A model generated the notes under the pieces. The model searched no databases, was not told where the DNA came from, and was given only the letters and a program-made list of their open reading frames with translations. The translations under genes were made by a program, and so were the position numbers. From contig NC_058339.1 in the NCBI RefSeq assembly GCF_905475395.1, positions 15,074,001 through 15,138,000 on the forward strand: DNA of 64,000 nucleotides, read 5' to 3'. Below are positions 43,537 through 55,698 of the stretch, piece after piece; the stretch's first letter is position 1, and every line of letters starts with the position of its first letter. This DNA comes from Chrysoperla carnea. Taxonomy: Eukaryota > Arthropoda > Insecta > Neuroptera > Chrysopidae.

Positions 43537-45929
43537 AGTTGTATTTCATGAGGAAATTCGTATAGATACTTGAATTGAAAATTTGGATGGTGTTTATTGT
43601 TTATAATTGAATGAAAAATTTTTGGAATGTCCACATTTTAAACTTCAATCTTGCTAGAAAACAGAGTCAAACAAATTTTCGAAGGTTTTATATCATTTTG
43701 TTTTTATTGTTATTCGAGAAATAATTTGGTTATGCTGTTTATTACATGAATAAGGTATTATTAAAGCAAAAAAAAAAAAAAATTCTTATTATCTTTTCTA
43801 AATCTTAAAACTTGTATCTTGAGAAATATTTGCTTTATCATTGTTCTTTTTTAATAACCTGTTGAGACTTATGGTTTGATATGTTATGTTATGATTATCT
43901 TTTTGCAACTTACGCCTAATCACGGAAACGAAACACTAAAAACAGCCACAGTTCGAAAAATTTGAGCAGTCAGACGGATTTGAATGCGGTTTTCTGCATT
44001 CGGTTCGTTAAAGCTTCAGGAATTTTTGTGACCTAAGAAATTTATAAGAATTGAGCTCCGAAGTACTTGGTGCCCAAGGTAAATGGTATGACTGAAGTGT
44101 CCTGTGACATGGTCTTTAATGAATGGGCAATCAATACACTTTCAACGGTACTTCATTTGTCAAATTATAATAAATTGATTAGAAGTTATGAGGGAACAGA
44201 TGAGCAAAAATTTATATATACTTTTTAGATTCATACTGAACCCCAAACGATAAATCTTTTAAGATAGATAAATTACAATAAATATCTAATGTACTTAAGA
44301 TTTGTGACACATCACATCAATCGGACGGCCGATGCGGTGGTGTGAATGAATACGATATGAAGTTTTGGTTATCAAATAATACTTTAAACCTTTGCTAACA
44401 TTTTTTTCTGTTCACAATTCATTTAGATGGTTTCGAAAGTATGGTGGATGGAAGGAAAGTTAAAAGTAGATATGGTAAAGTAGCAATCTGTACATATTTT
44501 GTATCTGATGCTGTGTATAAATGTGTCGGTGCGTGTATCCCTTGTGACAAACAAAATAGTAATATATGGTGTCTGCAACTGCTATTTTAACAAATGATGT
44601 TCTAAAGACTTATTATAAAAAGATTTTTAAGCTTTGCTTGCATATATTTTATATTTAGAGATTCAGTTTATTCCAAAATTTTTAAAATTGATAACCCGAG
44701 CACCTTAGTCAAAAAAATTGATCAACCTCGGACAAAATTTTTAAAGAATTTTATCTTCTACAACTTTTATGATAAATGTAAATGCGATTGAAGGGAAAGG
44801 AAATGAAATATTCTCCAAAAACTCATTTTCGCGATCTTTGACCTTAAATGTTGAAGGACGCGCACACGAAACCATATGTGGCTATTGAGACAGCATTTGT
44901 ACTATCTAAATATCTATTCCGTTAGATTCCGAGGTGAAAATCTGAGATGATAGGAGTATGAGCAATTTTGATATGACGAATAAAATTTTATCAATTTTTA
45001 ATATTTTAAAAATCTGGTTTTGTTTTCATTAGAGGTGGATAATCAAGAGAATGGTAGACTATGCCAAAAGTACAATAACTTTGGAGTGAAAAATAATTAT
45101 CATATGTCAGCAAATGTTCATTAGGAAATACAGGCAGCAAAACTTTGTGCATATGATACGAATTCGATATGCCTCACCTAGAATCCGCATGGATTCCGAA
45201 AAACCTTACTAATAATTTTGTGAGAATCATTCCCGGACACGAGTTGCTCATTCAAACATACCTGTTTTTGCGGGCTTTTCCACCCTCTTGATAACTAGCC
45301 TTGAATTGTTTGTTATTTGTTACACATTTTCGTCAATTGATCAAAACTCGTAACTTATAATGGTTGCCATTAAACTAATATATGCTTAAGCAACATTATC
45401 ACCATGTAATATTTTATTAAAATATGAAGCTAGATCTCTGTATAGTAAGTCAATTATTAACACCAATATGTATAATGTATTATCTAAAAGTGAAACCTCA
45501 CTGTGGAAAATCCTAAAGGACATATATACTATATAACATGCTTGGGTTATTCAAAGTGTGGTTCTACTATATCAAGAAAGAGCATCAACACAAACAAGAC
45601 TGACTTGGAGGGACTTAACCAAATATGAAATTATGTTTCAAGAATCTCATGAATATAATATTATATTATAACATATTCAAATTAAATTTATTGGTATTAT
45701 AAGCATAAATATATCAATTTTTTTTTTATATTACTTCTCCTTTATTTGGATGCTATTTTTAACTTTCTTCTTTTTGTCGATGAACGGAAAATTTCGTATC
45801 TTCACTAACTTTTAAACTAATATAATTTTTAATTTTAATTTTTATAAATAAGAGATGAATTTTAATAAATAAAAGAAGTAGTATTTGCTTTATTTGTAAC
45901 AGGAATACGGGATTGAAACGGTACACTAT
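43537..45929. other. Non-coding stretch, nothing firmly recognised
   Basis: The GC-richer zones at 43910-44160 and 44310-44590 have no long frame. A Cys-containing frame at about 44440-44590 is open for 50 codons after an ATG but has no supporting evidence. The remainder is AT-rich. Confidence 0.4.
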
Positions 45930-46273
45930 GGGTGCGTTTATCAGAAAAAAGCGCTAGGAAGCGCTTGTAAGCAAAATGGCGATTGTTAAGCGGTAAGCGC
46001 TGTCAAATAGTAAATAGCTATATTCATCTAGGACGCTAAGTTAGCTTTAAAGCTTTAACCGGGGAACCTAACCTAATTTAAATATAGGTATGTTTGTAAA
46101 TTATTCATATTAAAAAATTACCAATAATGAATAATATTTTAAATAATGTTGTGAATGATGAAGAAGAGATGGAAGATATTTAAGTTAACAAACATGTCCT
46201 GGCCGAAAACTGTACAGTTTGTTTTTCAGCGCTAGTAAGCGCTCTCGAGCGCTTTTTTCTGCCAAACCCACCC
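45930..46273. mobile_element. 344-bp Harbinger-like MITE
   Basis: The left end 'gggtgcgtttatcagaaaaa' and the right end (reverse complement: 'gggtgggtttggcagaaaaa') are inverted repeats continuing into 'agcgct' palindromes. The flanks are TAT on both sides (45927-45929 and 46274-46276), which fits a 3-bp target duplication as in PIF/Harbinger elements. No transposase is present. Inner parts are rich in AGCGCT, giving strong local hairpins. Confidence 0.65.
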
Positions 46274-47116
46274 TATGTTTCATTGCATATTGTTGAGCCT
46301 GGGATGAAATAGTGGTAGCTTCATCAGCAGTAATAGTTTAAAAGCAGCTGCCGAATTGAATAGATTCAATTAAGGTCGAAACAAAAAAAACCAATGAACA
46401 ATCAACAGACATTAGAATTTAAACAATGTGTACCTATAACAATGTTTTAAGAATTTCATAAATAAGCTGTATTAAAAAACTGTATGTTTGAAATTCGGCG
46501 AGCTACAGTAAGCCCAAATTTTTTACACAAACAAGTAGAACTAACAAAAAGTAAATATGTTGAGATAGCTGGGATTCTCATTGCAAAAAAATTTAAGCTT
46601 GAGATCACCGAAAAAAACATGGATAAAAAAATATACAGGGTGTTTTTTAGTTGACTAATGCTGGAAACCCGAAAAATAACTTTTATCGATAAAAATTCTT
46701 CAAACGAAAAAAGTTGGGTATGTAGACTTACGCAAACATTTCACTTGGCCTAGATTTTCAAGCTCAATGAATATAATAAGAGAGAGTGGTTATTGATTAA
46801 AAAAGTAACATTTTTTGTTCAAAGCATTTTTCTTTCGCAAACCGTACAATACCAATAAAAGTGGTTTGCTTTTCTAAAAGGACCTTCTTTGTTCAAATGG
46901 AATGAACAAACGCATAATCAAGCCAGGTTTTTGCTATCAATTACTGTCTCAACTAGTCGGTTTACAGAAAAATCTATCAAAAAAAAAATGTTTGCCTATT
47001 TATAAAGATCAACTTTCTAATATAATGAATCAGATTGAGTTTTTTCATTGAACCTGAAAAGTTAGATCGAATTCGATATATGTATAAGATGAGTGTTTTT
47101 GAAACTAACATTTTTT
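46274..47116. other. AT-rich non-coding stretch
   Basis: It includes 'atacagggtgttttttagtt' near 46632, wording common to insect repeats, but no boundaries or coding frame could be set. Confidence 0.4.
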
Positions 47117-47427
47117 AATTAAAGAGAATTGAAAAAAATACACTCGAACCAGGACTCGAACCCGGACTTCTTGGATTCATGTCAAATTCCTACCAATTAG
47201 GCTATTCCAGTTCTAGACACGAATGCAATTTTTTCAACTCAATGAATTTTATAATTTGTTTATCCACTTATTTATTATTATTACTTATTGTTGTTGTTTA
47301 CTTATAATTATGCATACGAAAGTTGCATTCGTGTCTAGAACTCGAATAGCCTAATTGGTAGGGCGCTTGACATGAATCCAAGAAGTCCGGGTTCGAGTGT
47401 ATTTTTTTCAATTCTCTTGAATTAAGA
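47117..47427. repeat. Inverted pair of tRNA-like sequences
   Basis: The left arm (47117-47235) and right arm (about 47321-47427) are reverse complements over about 100 bp, sharing 'agagaattgaaaaaaataca' and 'tagcctaattggtagg'. The spacer is AT-rich. Each arm contains one tRNA-like sequence. Confidence 0.75.
47142..47211 (-). repeat. tRNA-like sequence, probably SINE head or tRNA relic
   Basis: On the minus strand: 5' ACTGGAA pairs with 3' TTCGAGT except for one mismatch; a D-arm-like 'tagcctaattggtagg' (box A); a T arm CCGGG-TTCGAGT-CCTGG (box B). The anticodon loop lacks U33 and the anticodon stem has a mismatch, so it is not called as a working tRNA. The right-arm copy lacks the 3' half of the T stem but has a better 5' acceptor (ACTCGAA). 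Confidence 0.5.
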
Positions 47428-47796
47428 TTACTAGACAAGATATTTGTAAATATTGAGTTTACGACTGTATGTAGCATATTACATCAAAAATAATCGAATA
47501 GACCATGATGTAAATATCGTATGCATAATTATAAGTAAACAACAACAATAAGTAACAACCTGTATATGTATATTTACTAACAAAATTTTTTTTAATGAAA
47601 TTCAATATCACAAAGTTAAAAAAAATCAATAATATATCCAAATCATAAAGAATAAACTTCAAATATACCTTACATATTGGTTGGTGGTGCTTACGACGTA
47701 ATATATTCGATTCACTGGAGATTCAAGAGTATATAAAGAATATGTATGTGTAGGTTATTGGAAGTACCACAGTTTGGCTTTATTCACATAGTGTAC

Positions 47797-48223
47797 ATTA
47801 TAAGTGTGAAAGTAAGCATGTTTGTTTGTTTGTTTGTTACGCTTTCACGTTAAAACTAGCGAATGGTTTTTAATGAAACTCTACAGCAATTTGGCTGATA
47901 TATCAGAATAACCCACGAACTATAATTTATAAAGATATAAAAAAAAAAAAAATAAAATTTAATTTGACATTTACCATTTTTTAAATTTTTACAGAAATAT
48001 TTATGATTAAAAATGATGATTATCGATGGAGCAAATCTATGATCATAATTTTGAACCATAAATTAAAGAATTCTAAGTAAATGTCAAACAGAATTAAAGT
48101 AGTAAATGTCAAACAAATCATGCCCAACTATTCTGATATACTCAATGAATCAAAAGAGGGTGGAGGCTGTAAAGCTGTGGTTTTTACTTTTAAGCCCAGT
48201 AAAGCGGGCGGGTATCAATCTAG
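47797..48223 (+). mobile_element. Short non-autonomous Helitron
   Basis: 5' 'cattataagtgtgaaagtaa', 'catgtttgtttgtttgtttg'; 3' 'taagcccagtaaagcgggcg' then 'ggtatcaatCTAG'. About 430 bp, without coding sequence. It aligns along its length with 5579-6035. Confidence 0.75.
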
Positions 48224-49127
48224 TCGTGTATATTTTTCAGTGTTGGAATTACCGAACAAAAAAAGTTGTCGAAAAAACAACAAAATATTGTATAGAAATG
48301 TTTTTTTATTATAATATTTGCTTTTAAAGCCCATATGGGCAAGCAATCATCGGAGAAAATAGGTTTGGCGTATTCTTTTATGTATTTCTATTCATTCTTT
48401 TTTTTTTGTCAAGAGTATCTTAAAACCTTTTCTCTTTTTATTTTCAAATATCATATGTTGAATAGTCACACAAATAATTTTTTGTAGGTTTTCTGTCTAA
48501 AGATTATTAGAATGGATTTAACTGAAGAAGAGTGGTATTATTGTCTTGATTATTTCATTGGAATGTCACGTAGCGATGAGAATTTAACTTGTACTCGTAC
48601 AACCTTCACATATGTATACAATTATTACTTTTACTATCTTTAATTCAATGATAATGGAATTAAGGGTTAAATAATAAATTAATTTTTAGATAATAAAATG
48701 AATAAAATGAGTGTCTTCTTATTCAACTAGATGTAAATAAAAGAAGTTCCAGGAAATAAATTCATTAAAGAGCCCAAATAAAGGAATACGAGTTGATTTG
48801 AAAATGATTACAATTTGGAATCATTAAGGAGTCATATTTTTGCGTTCTTGAACGAAAAAGTGACTGACAGCAGTCAGTGGAAAACCAAGTAAAATTTCAT
48901 CAGTCAATCAGTCCGATTTTCAAAGCCACACGTTCTAACTTTCAAAGTTAGTGGTTTTTAACTATCAAAAGAAAAGTTTGTATTGCAAAATTCTTGCACA
49001 AATTACATTAGCAATAGTTGTGGTGGCCGAGTCGATGCAGTATGGACGTCACACCTATGCTGGTTATTGAGACCCACAATGCTTCTGGTAGATAGTCCTA
49101 TTCAAAATTATAACCTTACTTTTGCTG

Positions 49128-49383
49128 GGTTAGGTAGGTTATATTGGCTGTCCACGAAGGACACACTTAGGCTATAGAGCCCGTTGTGATACTATGTGTT
49201 TTACCATATTTTCCGCTGATAATTTCATTTATCAACTCCTCAATTTCAGAGGCTGAGTGCACCTGCTTCACAACTATTAATTATATTAATTTTTGTTGCG
49301 ACGGCGGAATCCAGCCCGCTACCCTGGGCATACCGCGAGCGGAATTGGTTGCGCCCTAACCAACTGAGCAAGGGCGACTGCTA
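49128..49383 (-). mobile_element. tRNA-headed SINE
   Basis: On the minus strand the head is 'gcccttgctcagttggttag' (box A) and continues through 'gtatgcccagggtagcgggc' and 'ggattccgccgtcgc', i.e. a GC-rich tRNA-derived promoter region in AT-rich DNA. The body has 'gaaattatcagcggaaaa', 'gtaaaacacat' and 'ggacagccaatataaccta', and ends in tandem 'acctaacc'. The 3' two-thirds recur at 51195-51341. Confidence 0.7.
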
Positions 49384-50529
49384 ACATAGATACTATATGT
49401 AGCTGTCACTATACGCCATGCATTTCTCACTGTGTATCAACATGATAATTCTAACTTTGTTTCAAAGCTAAATTTTCGACACGAAATTTTCTATTTTCAG
49501 TAAAAAGAATGAATTTATTTCTAGTTACATTCCCAATTTTCATGAACAATAAAGTAATAAATGGTTACCCTTCAAAACAAAATTATAATTACTTTCATTT
49601 ATAATAAATAAAATTATAGCGTCTTAATTAATATTTGAAAATTGATTTTATCTAAAAAGCTTTTACGTCGATACTAAATATTGAAATGCCATATTATAAT
49701 CATCGAACATCTTTTAATTAAATTGTAATGAAGAAAAAACGTAAAAATCATCAGAGCACGAATTATTATGTTATCGATAAGATACAATGCAATTGGTTTT
49801 CTGTACATAATAATTGTAAATGTCTTGTTCTGTTTTGTTCGAAGCATCATTCACAGTGAACCCAAAACGTGAATCATAAAATTTTATTGTATTTGTTTCG
49901 TATTTTTATGCTGTTTTAACAGTGTTTACGTGCTTCTTACCATGGAATCATAATCATCTACAGTTTCATGTAGAATGCCAAAGAGATATAAAAATAAAAT
50001 GATTTCTAGCCGAAAAATCTATAAAAATTGTCTACAGATAACAGTTTCCATGAAAATAAATATAATATTGCTTAAATGCAAAATTATTGCCCATAAAAAT
50101 TTGGTTTATCAACTATTAAAAATAAAGTTGAACATAGTACTTCTGCGTGAGTCGTATGGAAGATTGGGTATGCAATTTTCAAAAACAAAAATGGTAATCG
50201 ATACTTCAACTGATTAGGTTCAATTGGAGGTAGGTACGTTTGGTTGATTGGTTTCACTTCACTGACTATTAGGATAAAGAAGACATAGAACAGAAAATTT
50301 CAAATGAATCTGACTTAAAGATAACCCTCTTTGATCTCTTTGTCAACATTTTTCTTGAGTTTTATTTACCTATAATACGATTTCGATATTTTCGTGTGAT
50401 CGACTAAGCGCCCTATTAATTATAATTGATCAGACTGACGCTGCTTGAATTCAAACTCGCAACCTCCTTGTTTGAAATAGTTGAAGGGTCACCTTTATCC
50501 AGTATCGCTGAGGCATTAGCCTTAGCCGT

Positions 50530-50725
50530 GCAGTCCGCCTCCAAATTAGCAAAGAGTAACATTCATAATAAGAGTAATCACTAGCTAATTCTTACTGATG
50601 ATGACTACTTGGTAGTCGAAAATACTTATTTTAAAAATACAAAAACTGATCTAGGAAATTGGGGCAAAAATCGAAAATATCCTAGAGTTCTCATTTATTA
50701 TCTTCGATAATATTTATATCGATGT
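50530..50725. repeat. Second copy of the repeat at 6885-7092
   Basis: Same blocks in the same orientation, including 'aaactgatctaggaaattgg' and 'gactacttggtagtcgaa'. Confidence 0.65.
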
Positions 50726-51194
50726 AGTAGTATATAGACATACACCATCGCACATACACGATTACAATTTGAAATGGTGTTGTAATTATTGTTCAACCAA
50801 CTCATTCCTAGGACTTTACACTAAAATGTTTTCAGCCTGTATTTCTTATGAAGCCGAAGTAATTATCCTCTGCCTCGTCATTCCTTCCTTCTATCTTATC
50901 TGTCTTCTGCTTTACTATTCTGCGCCTGCTCGGTGACATATTGTAAATAGAAATATACTTCTCAATGAGTAATTAAATAAATAATTTTAAAAAAATCAAA
51001 AAACCAACTTGTCCAGTTGTTAAGAAAGCGACTTAAACAGTAGGGCCCTTTACTGAAAAGATTAGAGTCATTCTAGATATTAATTGTCATCGCTTTTTAA
51101 ATACAACTGTTCGTATTTTGACTAACTTCGCTCGCAACAAGTTCTACCGTCGGTTTTGTAGTAAAACCTTATGCCAACAAAATAAAATAAAAGT

Positions 51195-51341
51195 GTATTC
51201 AGTCTCTGAAAATAATTGAGGAACTGATGAATGAAATTATCAGCGGAAAAGGTGGTAAAACACATATATGGTATCAAAACAGGCTCTATAGCATAAGAGT
51301 GTCTTTTGTGGACAGCCAATATAACCTAACCTAACCTACTA
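51195..51341 (+). mobile_element. 5'-truncated SINE copy
   Basis: It matches the body and tail of the SINE at 49128-49383 in the opposite orientation, ending 'acagccaatataacctaacc' with extra 'taaccta' units. The tRNA-like head is missing. Confidence 0.65.
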
Positions 51342-51879
51342 GGTCAAGACGTTATTGTGTATTGCATTTTTTTTATGAATAACACGGTAATAAACTATTG
51401 TCCAGCTACAAAAACTTTGTTAAAAAGCTTTTATGTAACTTCATCATCAAAAACTGAGACCATTAATTGTAAATAGTGCATATATACAGTTAAACAACCA
51501 TTTTAACGTAAATTACATAATTTATATTGTGCTAAAATTCATGTTTGTTATCGTTTAGTGTTAATTTCTCGTCGTGAATTATTATCAATATCATGACATA
51601 ATATTAATTTAACTTAATAAATTGTTTCTTGTATATAAAAAGTAAGTGTATTATTTTTGATTTATAATGAAAAACACAAGGAGAGAAAGACAAAAATATA
51701 CGACGCTAGATTTGCAGTAAATTTACTATATGAGAATGAATTTATAGCAAAAATCTCATACCGTTTTTATCACTCTTTTATTTCTATTTTTATGCTTTTA
51801 TTTCATTTCATATGTATATGTATAGGTATGGAAGATACTCCGAAGCCGGCGCATCGTTCGCAAGAAAGGGATATTTCCC

Positions 51880-52345
51880 TATATATTATAAATGTCAAAG
51901 CGAGGATGTTTGTTTCTTTGTTTGTTTGTTTTTTACGCTTTCACGCAAAAACTAAAGAATAGATTTGAATGAAACTTAACAATTATATAGTTCATACATC
52001 AGAATAACACATGAGCTATACTTTATAAAGATTTATTAAAAAAAAAATTGTTTAATTTAATTGAATTTGACATTACCATAATTTACAGATATTTGTAAAA
52101 ATAGTCAATGTTAAATAGTTAATAGACTGTGTTGTTTACGCAATCGTTTATTTTTTTTACGCCATGAAAGTAAAAACAGATAGCCAGCCATACATTCATG
52201 TCACACACACATGACTGGTATGTAGTTTACAGGCTGTTCTGTTATTGATAGCAGAAAATTGTACCAGTAAATGGAGCTTATCAAAATAAATGGAAAAGCT
52301 CTTTACCAAATTTCAATCTGAGGCCATGATTCGGGCCTTCTGAGG
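51880..52345 (+). mobile_element. Helitron-like 5' end and associated repeat
   Basis: 'ctatatattataaatgtcaa', 'tgtttgtttgttttttacgc' and 'tttgaatgaaact' form a Helitron-type 5' end. The 3' CTAG terminus is not evident. 52238-52345 is the reverse complement of part of 19980-20100. Confidence 0.5.
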
Positions 52346-53435
52346 CATTCACAGACCTATCAAATTCAGTAAATTAGTATGTGTCACTTAGAATAAAGAG
52401 AGGACTTTATCAAATTATTTCACCAATACAAAGACACTTAGATGTGAGGGGTATCAAATTATATATTAAGGTATAGGTAAACAATTTTAAGAAACTTGAT
52501 TATTTACATAAAAATATTAAATATCAGCGCCGGCATAGAAGTCTCTTTTATATGTGTATGAGTGAATGGAATTTATTTTATTCAGAGTGCTTGGTTAAAT
52601 TTACCTGTTTGTTATATTCGTTGTTTTCTACCTAACTGAAAAACATAGATAAAATTTATATTTTTTATTTGAGAAATGTTATTATGATGATATAATAGAA
52701 ATATACCGTTATATTTATAAAACAGTGAACATAATACATTTGTAATTATGAAAATAAAAGCGAAAAGTCATTATGAATTTTTGTTGTTGATAAAACTAAA
52801 AGCGATATCATACTAAAACTTTTAGTTTTGATATTTTTCTTAATTTCGCGATCCAAACACAATCAAAATTTGATGACAGCGTAATTTGTTACTTAATTTT
52901 ATTAAAAGACTACAAAGTGTAATCAGATATTCATTGCTTTAATCTAAATTTCTTCTTACTCTATATATCAGATTTTTCTTAAATGAACTAAATAATTATA
53001 GGTAACCTTCGTATAGAATTACTACAACGCCAATTCAATGGTAGCGATCTAAATTGCGTGATATATTGTCCGTTGATGTTTTTATATCACTTTATTTAAC
53101 TTCCCAGAGGAAGTTAATATAATGGGGTCGATTTTAATGTAATGGGATATGTGCTTGTGTGCGTATGTTTGTTCGGACCAGTTTTTGACAGAATTACTTG
53201 AGCTGTTTTTTAATGGTAATAAAAAAAACTGATTAAACAGAATCTGAAAAGTGGATAAAACACATCATTTATCTATGGAGATAATGATCGTTCCAGCATA
53301 AGCTGCAGTACATGTGCGAAGAATAATCTATGAAGGCTAACAAGACCTTTTTTAATGTTTTCTCTGGGATGTTAGCCGTGTGGACTACAGGGGTCGCATT
53401 CACACGACTTCAGTACCAAAAGCAAAACATATTAT
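52346..53435. other. AT-rich non-coding stretch
   Basis: No gene seen. 'aacttcccagaggaagttaa' near 53100 is a small hairpin adjoining a block that looks repeat-derived. Confidence 0.4.
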
Positions 53436-53994
53436 TATACCATGTATATATGAAATATACATAGTATATTAAGTTTAGTCCCAAGTTTGTAACGCTTAAA
53501 AATAATGATGCTAGGAAAAAAATTTTGTCATAGGTGTTCATAAAATCACCTAATTAGTCCATTTCCGCTTGTCCATCCGTCCGTCCGTCTGTGGACACGA
53601 TAACTCAAAACCGAAAAAAGATATCGAGCTGAAATTTTTACAGCGTACTCAGGACATAAAAAGTGAGGTCAAGTTCGTAAATGAGCATCATAGGTCAATT
53701 GGGTCTTGGATCCGTAGGATCCATCTTGTAAACCGTTAGAGATAGAACAAAAGTTTAAATATAAAAAATATTCCTTATCAAAAATTAAACAACTTTTGTT
53801 TGAAACATTTTTTCGTAAACATCACTGTTTACCCGTGAGGGCGTCAATTAGGCGGAAATTTTATAATATGTACTATACTTGATTATCAGTTATGTATGTG
53901 TCACATGTTTGTATGTGTTATGTGACAAAGAAATCAACACTGACTATGCATGGTATTTCAACAATTAACTCAGTCAATTGTTTGTTTTCACTTG
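53436..53994 (+). mobile_element. Family A repeat, full-length reference copy (559 bp)
   Basis: It runs from 'ataccatgtatatatgaaat' to 'caattgtttgttttcacttg'. Internal landmarks are 'gtccgtccgtctgtggacac', 'gtaggatccatcttgtaaac', 'catcactgtttacccgtgag' and 'gcatggtatttcaacaatta'. It has no ORF of note. Both ends are shared with the inverted copy at 57894-58461, which defines the element's limits. Class (MITE or SINE) not determined. Confidence 0.8.
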
Positions 53995-55580
53995 TTCATT
54001 TGTATTTTTAGTTTCAGACAAAATTGATAAAAATTACAAATCTATAGAAAAAATCATATGTTGAGTAAAATGTTTTTTTTTAGCTCTAAGCCTAAAATTA
54101 TAAAAGTTTTAAAATCATTTATTTTTAAAAACTAAACAAACTTTACATATACCTAGTACCTACCATTTAACTTTTATGAATACAATCCTCTAGTTGACAC
54201 TTATTTTAAATATAAAAGAATTAATATTAATGTACGTATTGTGTTTTATGACACACAAAGTTATAATATGACATACAAGATAAGACAAACATTGTCGTAA
54301 TGACTTTACCATACAGAACTTAAAAGTTTTTTATTTCAAAAAATGCCAATTATAATGTATAAGAGATCTATAACGTTCGATTTTTTAAGTGAAAACTTCT
54401 TGAGAGACGTTGGGCACTTTTGGTAGGGGAAGATGTTATCGGTTCGCGTTACCGACATGCTTATGGCAGTATATCTGTAGCTATACAGCTGACGTATTGT
54501 GTAACATTAGTGCTGCGTATATAACAAGTACATTGAAATTTATGTAAACACAAATACTATCCACAAATCATATGCATGTATATTAATTGTTATTTCAATT
54601 GAATTGTATTTACATTTTCTCATAATCTTGTACTACCTGTAATATATTTAAATAATATAAACATGCATATAATTGTTGCTCGGAGTGTCAATAGATATCA
54701 AAACCAGATGGATGTTGATAATTTTAGTTCAAATATTATGAAACTTCAGATTTTTATACTAAAAGTTTTAAGTTTTCACTTCTATCGACAATTCCTATGA
54801 CTGCCAATTTTTCTTTTCTTAAATTACTTATCGAAAAATTGAGTAATTGAGCAAATAATTGGCCTGCCGTTTATCTTGTTAAAAAGATTATACAATTGAT
54901 TTTGGCATCTCAAATATCTACATTATCGAGTGCTTATTGCATTCGGAATACCTAGGCGAAATTTTTATTAAAGCTGAATAAAATCTTAAAAGCTTTAAAG
55001 GCGACATAAAGAAGATGCCATCCTGAATCCTGATGTTTAAAAGTATATCTAAATAGAGTATGTCGATGTTTAACGATCACAGTTTTTAACTGAACTAGAG
55101 TTATGAGAAACTGATTTTACTGGAATTACCAGATTTTATACATTTTTGATTAGATTAGCTAATATTATCATCTTAATAAAATTGAATCACTTTGTATAAA
55201 ATAGAATCATACATCTTATGAATATGACAACATAGAACAGTATATGAAGAAAATAAATTTCAAAAAAAAAATAAAATAAAATAAAAGATTTAACTTTGTA
55301 ACAACGAGTGAGTGTTGTATAGTGAACAAAATATAAAGAATACTAGATTCGTTAAAAACTTACGTCGCTTGACATTTTAAACGTTGATTTATAAGATTTA
55401 TGTTATTCATAATTTATGTCTAAAAATGAAGTGGTATATTTTTGCAAAAACAAAAATTTACGTCAACTATTATGATCATTGTCAGGTGTGAAACATATGT
55501 AAAAAAAATTTTTTTTTGATTCGAACAAAAATATTATTTTATTTGGTTTATGAAATAAAATATACAAAAATCAAACTTAC
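53995..55580. other. AT-rich non-coding stretch
   Basis: A GC-richer patch at 54390-54540 ('gagacgttgggcacttttgg', 'ttaccgacatgcttatggca') has no open frame and is likely an old repeat. If 55581-55698 is an exon, this is the start of its downstream intron. Confidence 0.4.
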
Positions 55581-55698
55581 CGCATTCTAGAAATGAACGA
55601 AGGTGTAAATTCTAAAGATGTCCATACTCCTAAATCAGAGTATTTAATCTCTTCCCAGCCTGAATATTTAATTAGGGAACAAGCTGGAGATGGCACAT
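55581..55698 (-). CDS. Internal exon of an unidentified host gene (118 bp)
   Basis: On the minus strand a poly-T tract and TTTCAG acceptor (55699-55700) precede 118 bases that end at a canonical donor, G|GTAAGT (55575-55580). Only one frame is open: two leading bases, then 38 codons ('VPSPACSLIKYSGWEEI', 'KYSDLGVWTSLEF', 'TPSFISRM'), then two leftover bases. The amino-acid mix, with Trp, Cys, Pro and Gly, is protein-like, unlike chance frames nearby that are Ile/Lys/Asn/Phe-rich. Both splice sites are strong for insect introns. No family is recognised. It implies a host gene on the minus strand whose other exons lie far away or outside the window. Confidence 0.6.

Noticed and set aside
44440-44592. 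50-codon Cys-containing frame after an ATG
   Set aside because: No splice site, signal peptide or homologue is evident; part of it derives from TG-rich simple sequence.
47321-47412. Functional tRNA gene
   Set aside because: The 3' half of the T stem is missing and the anticodon loop is abnormal.
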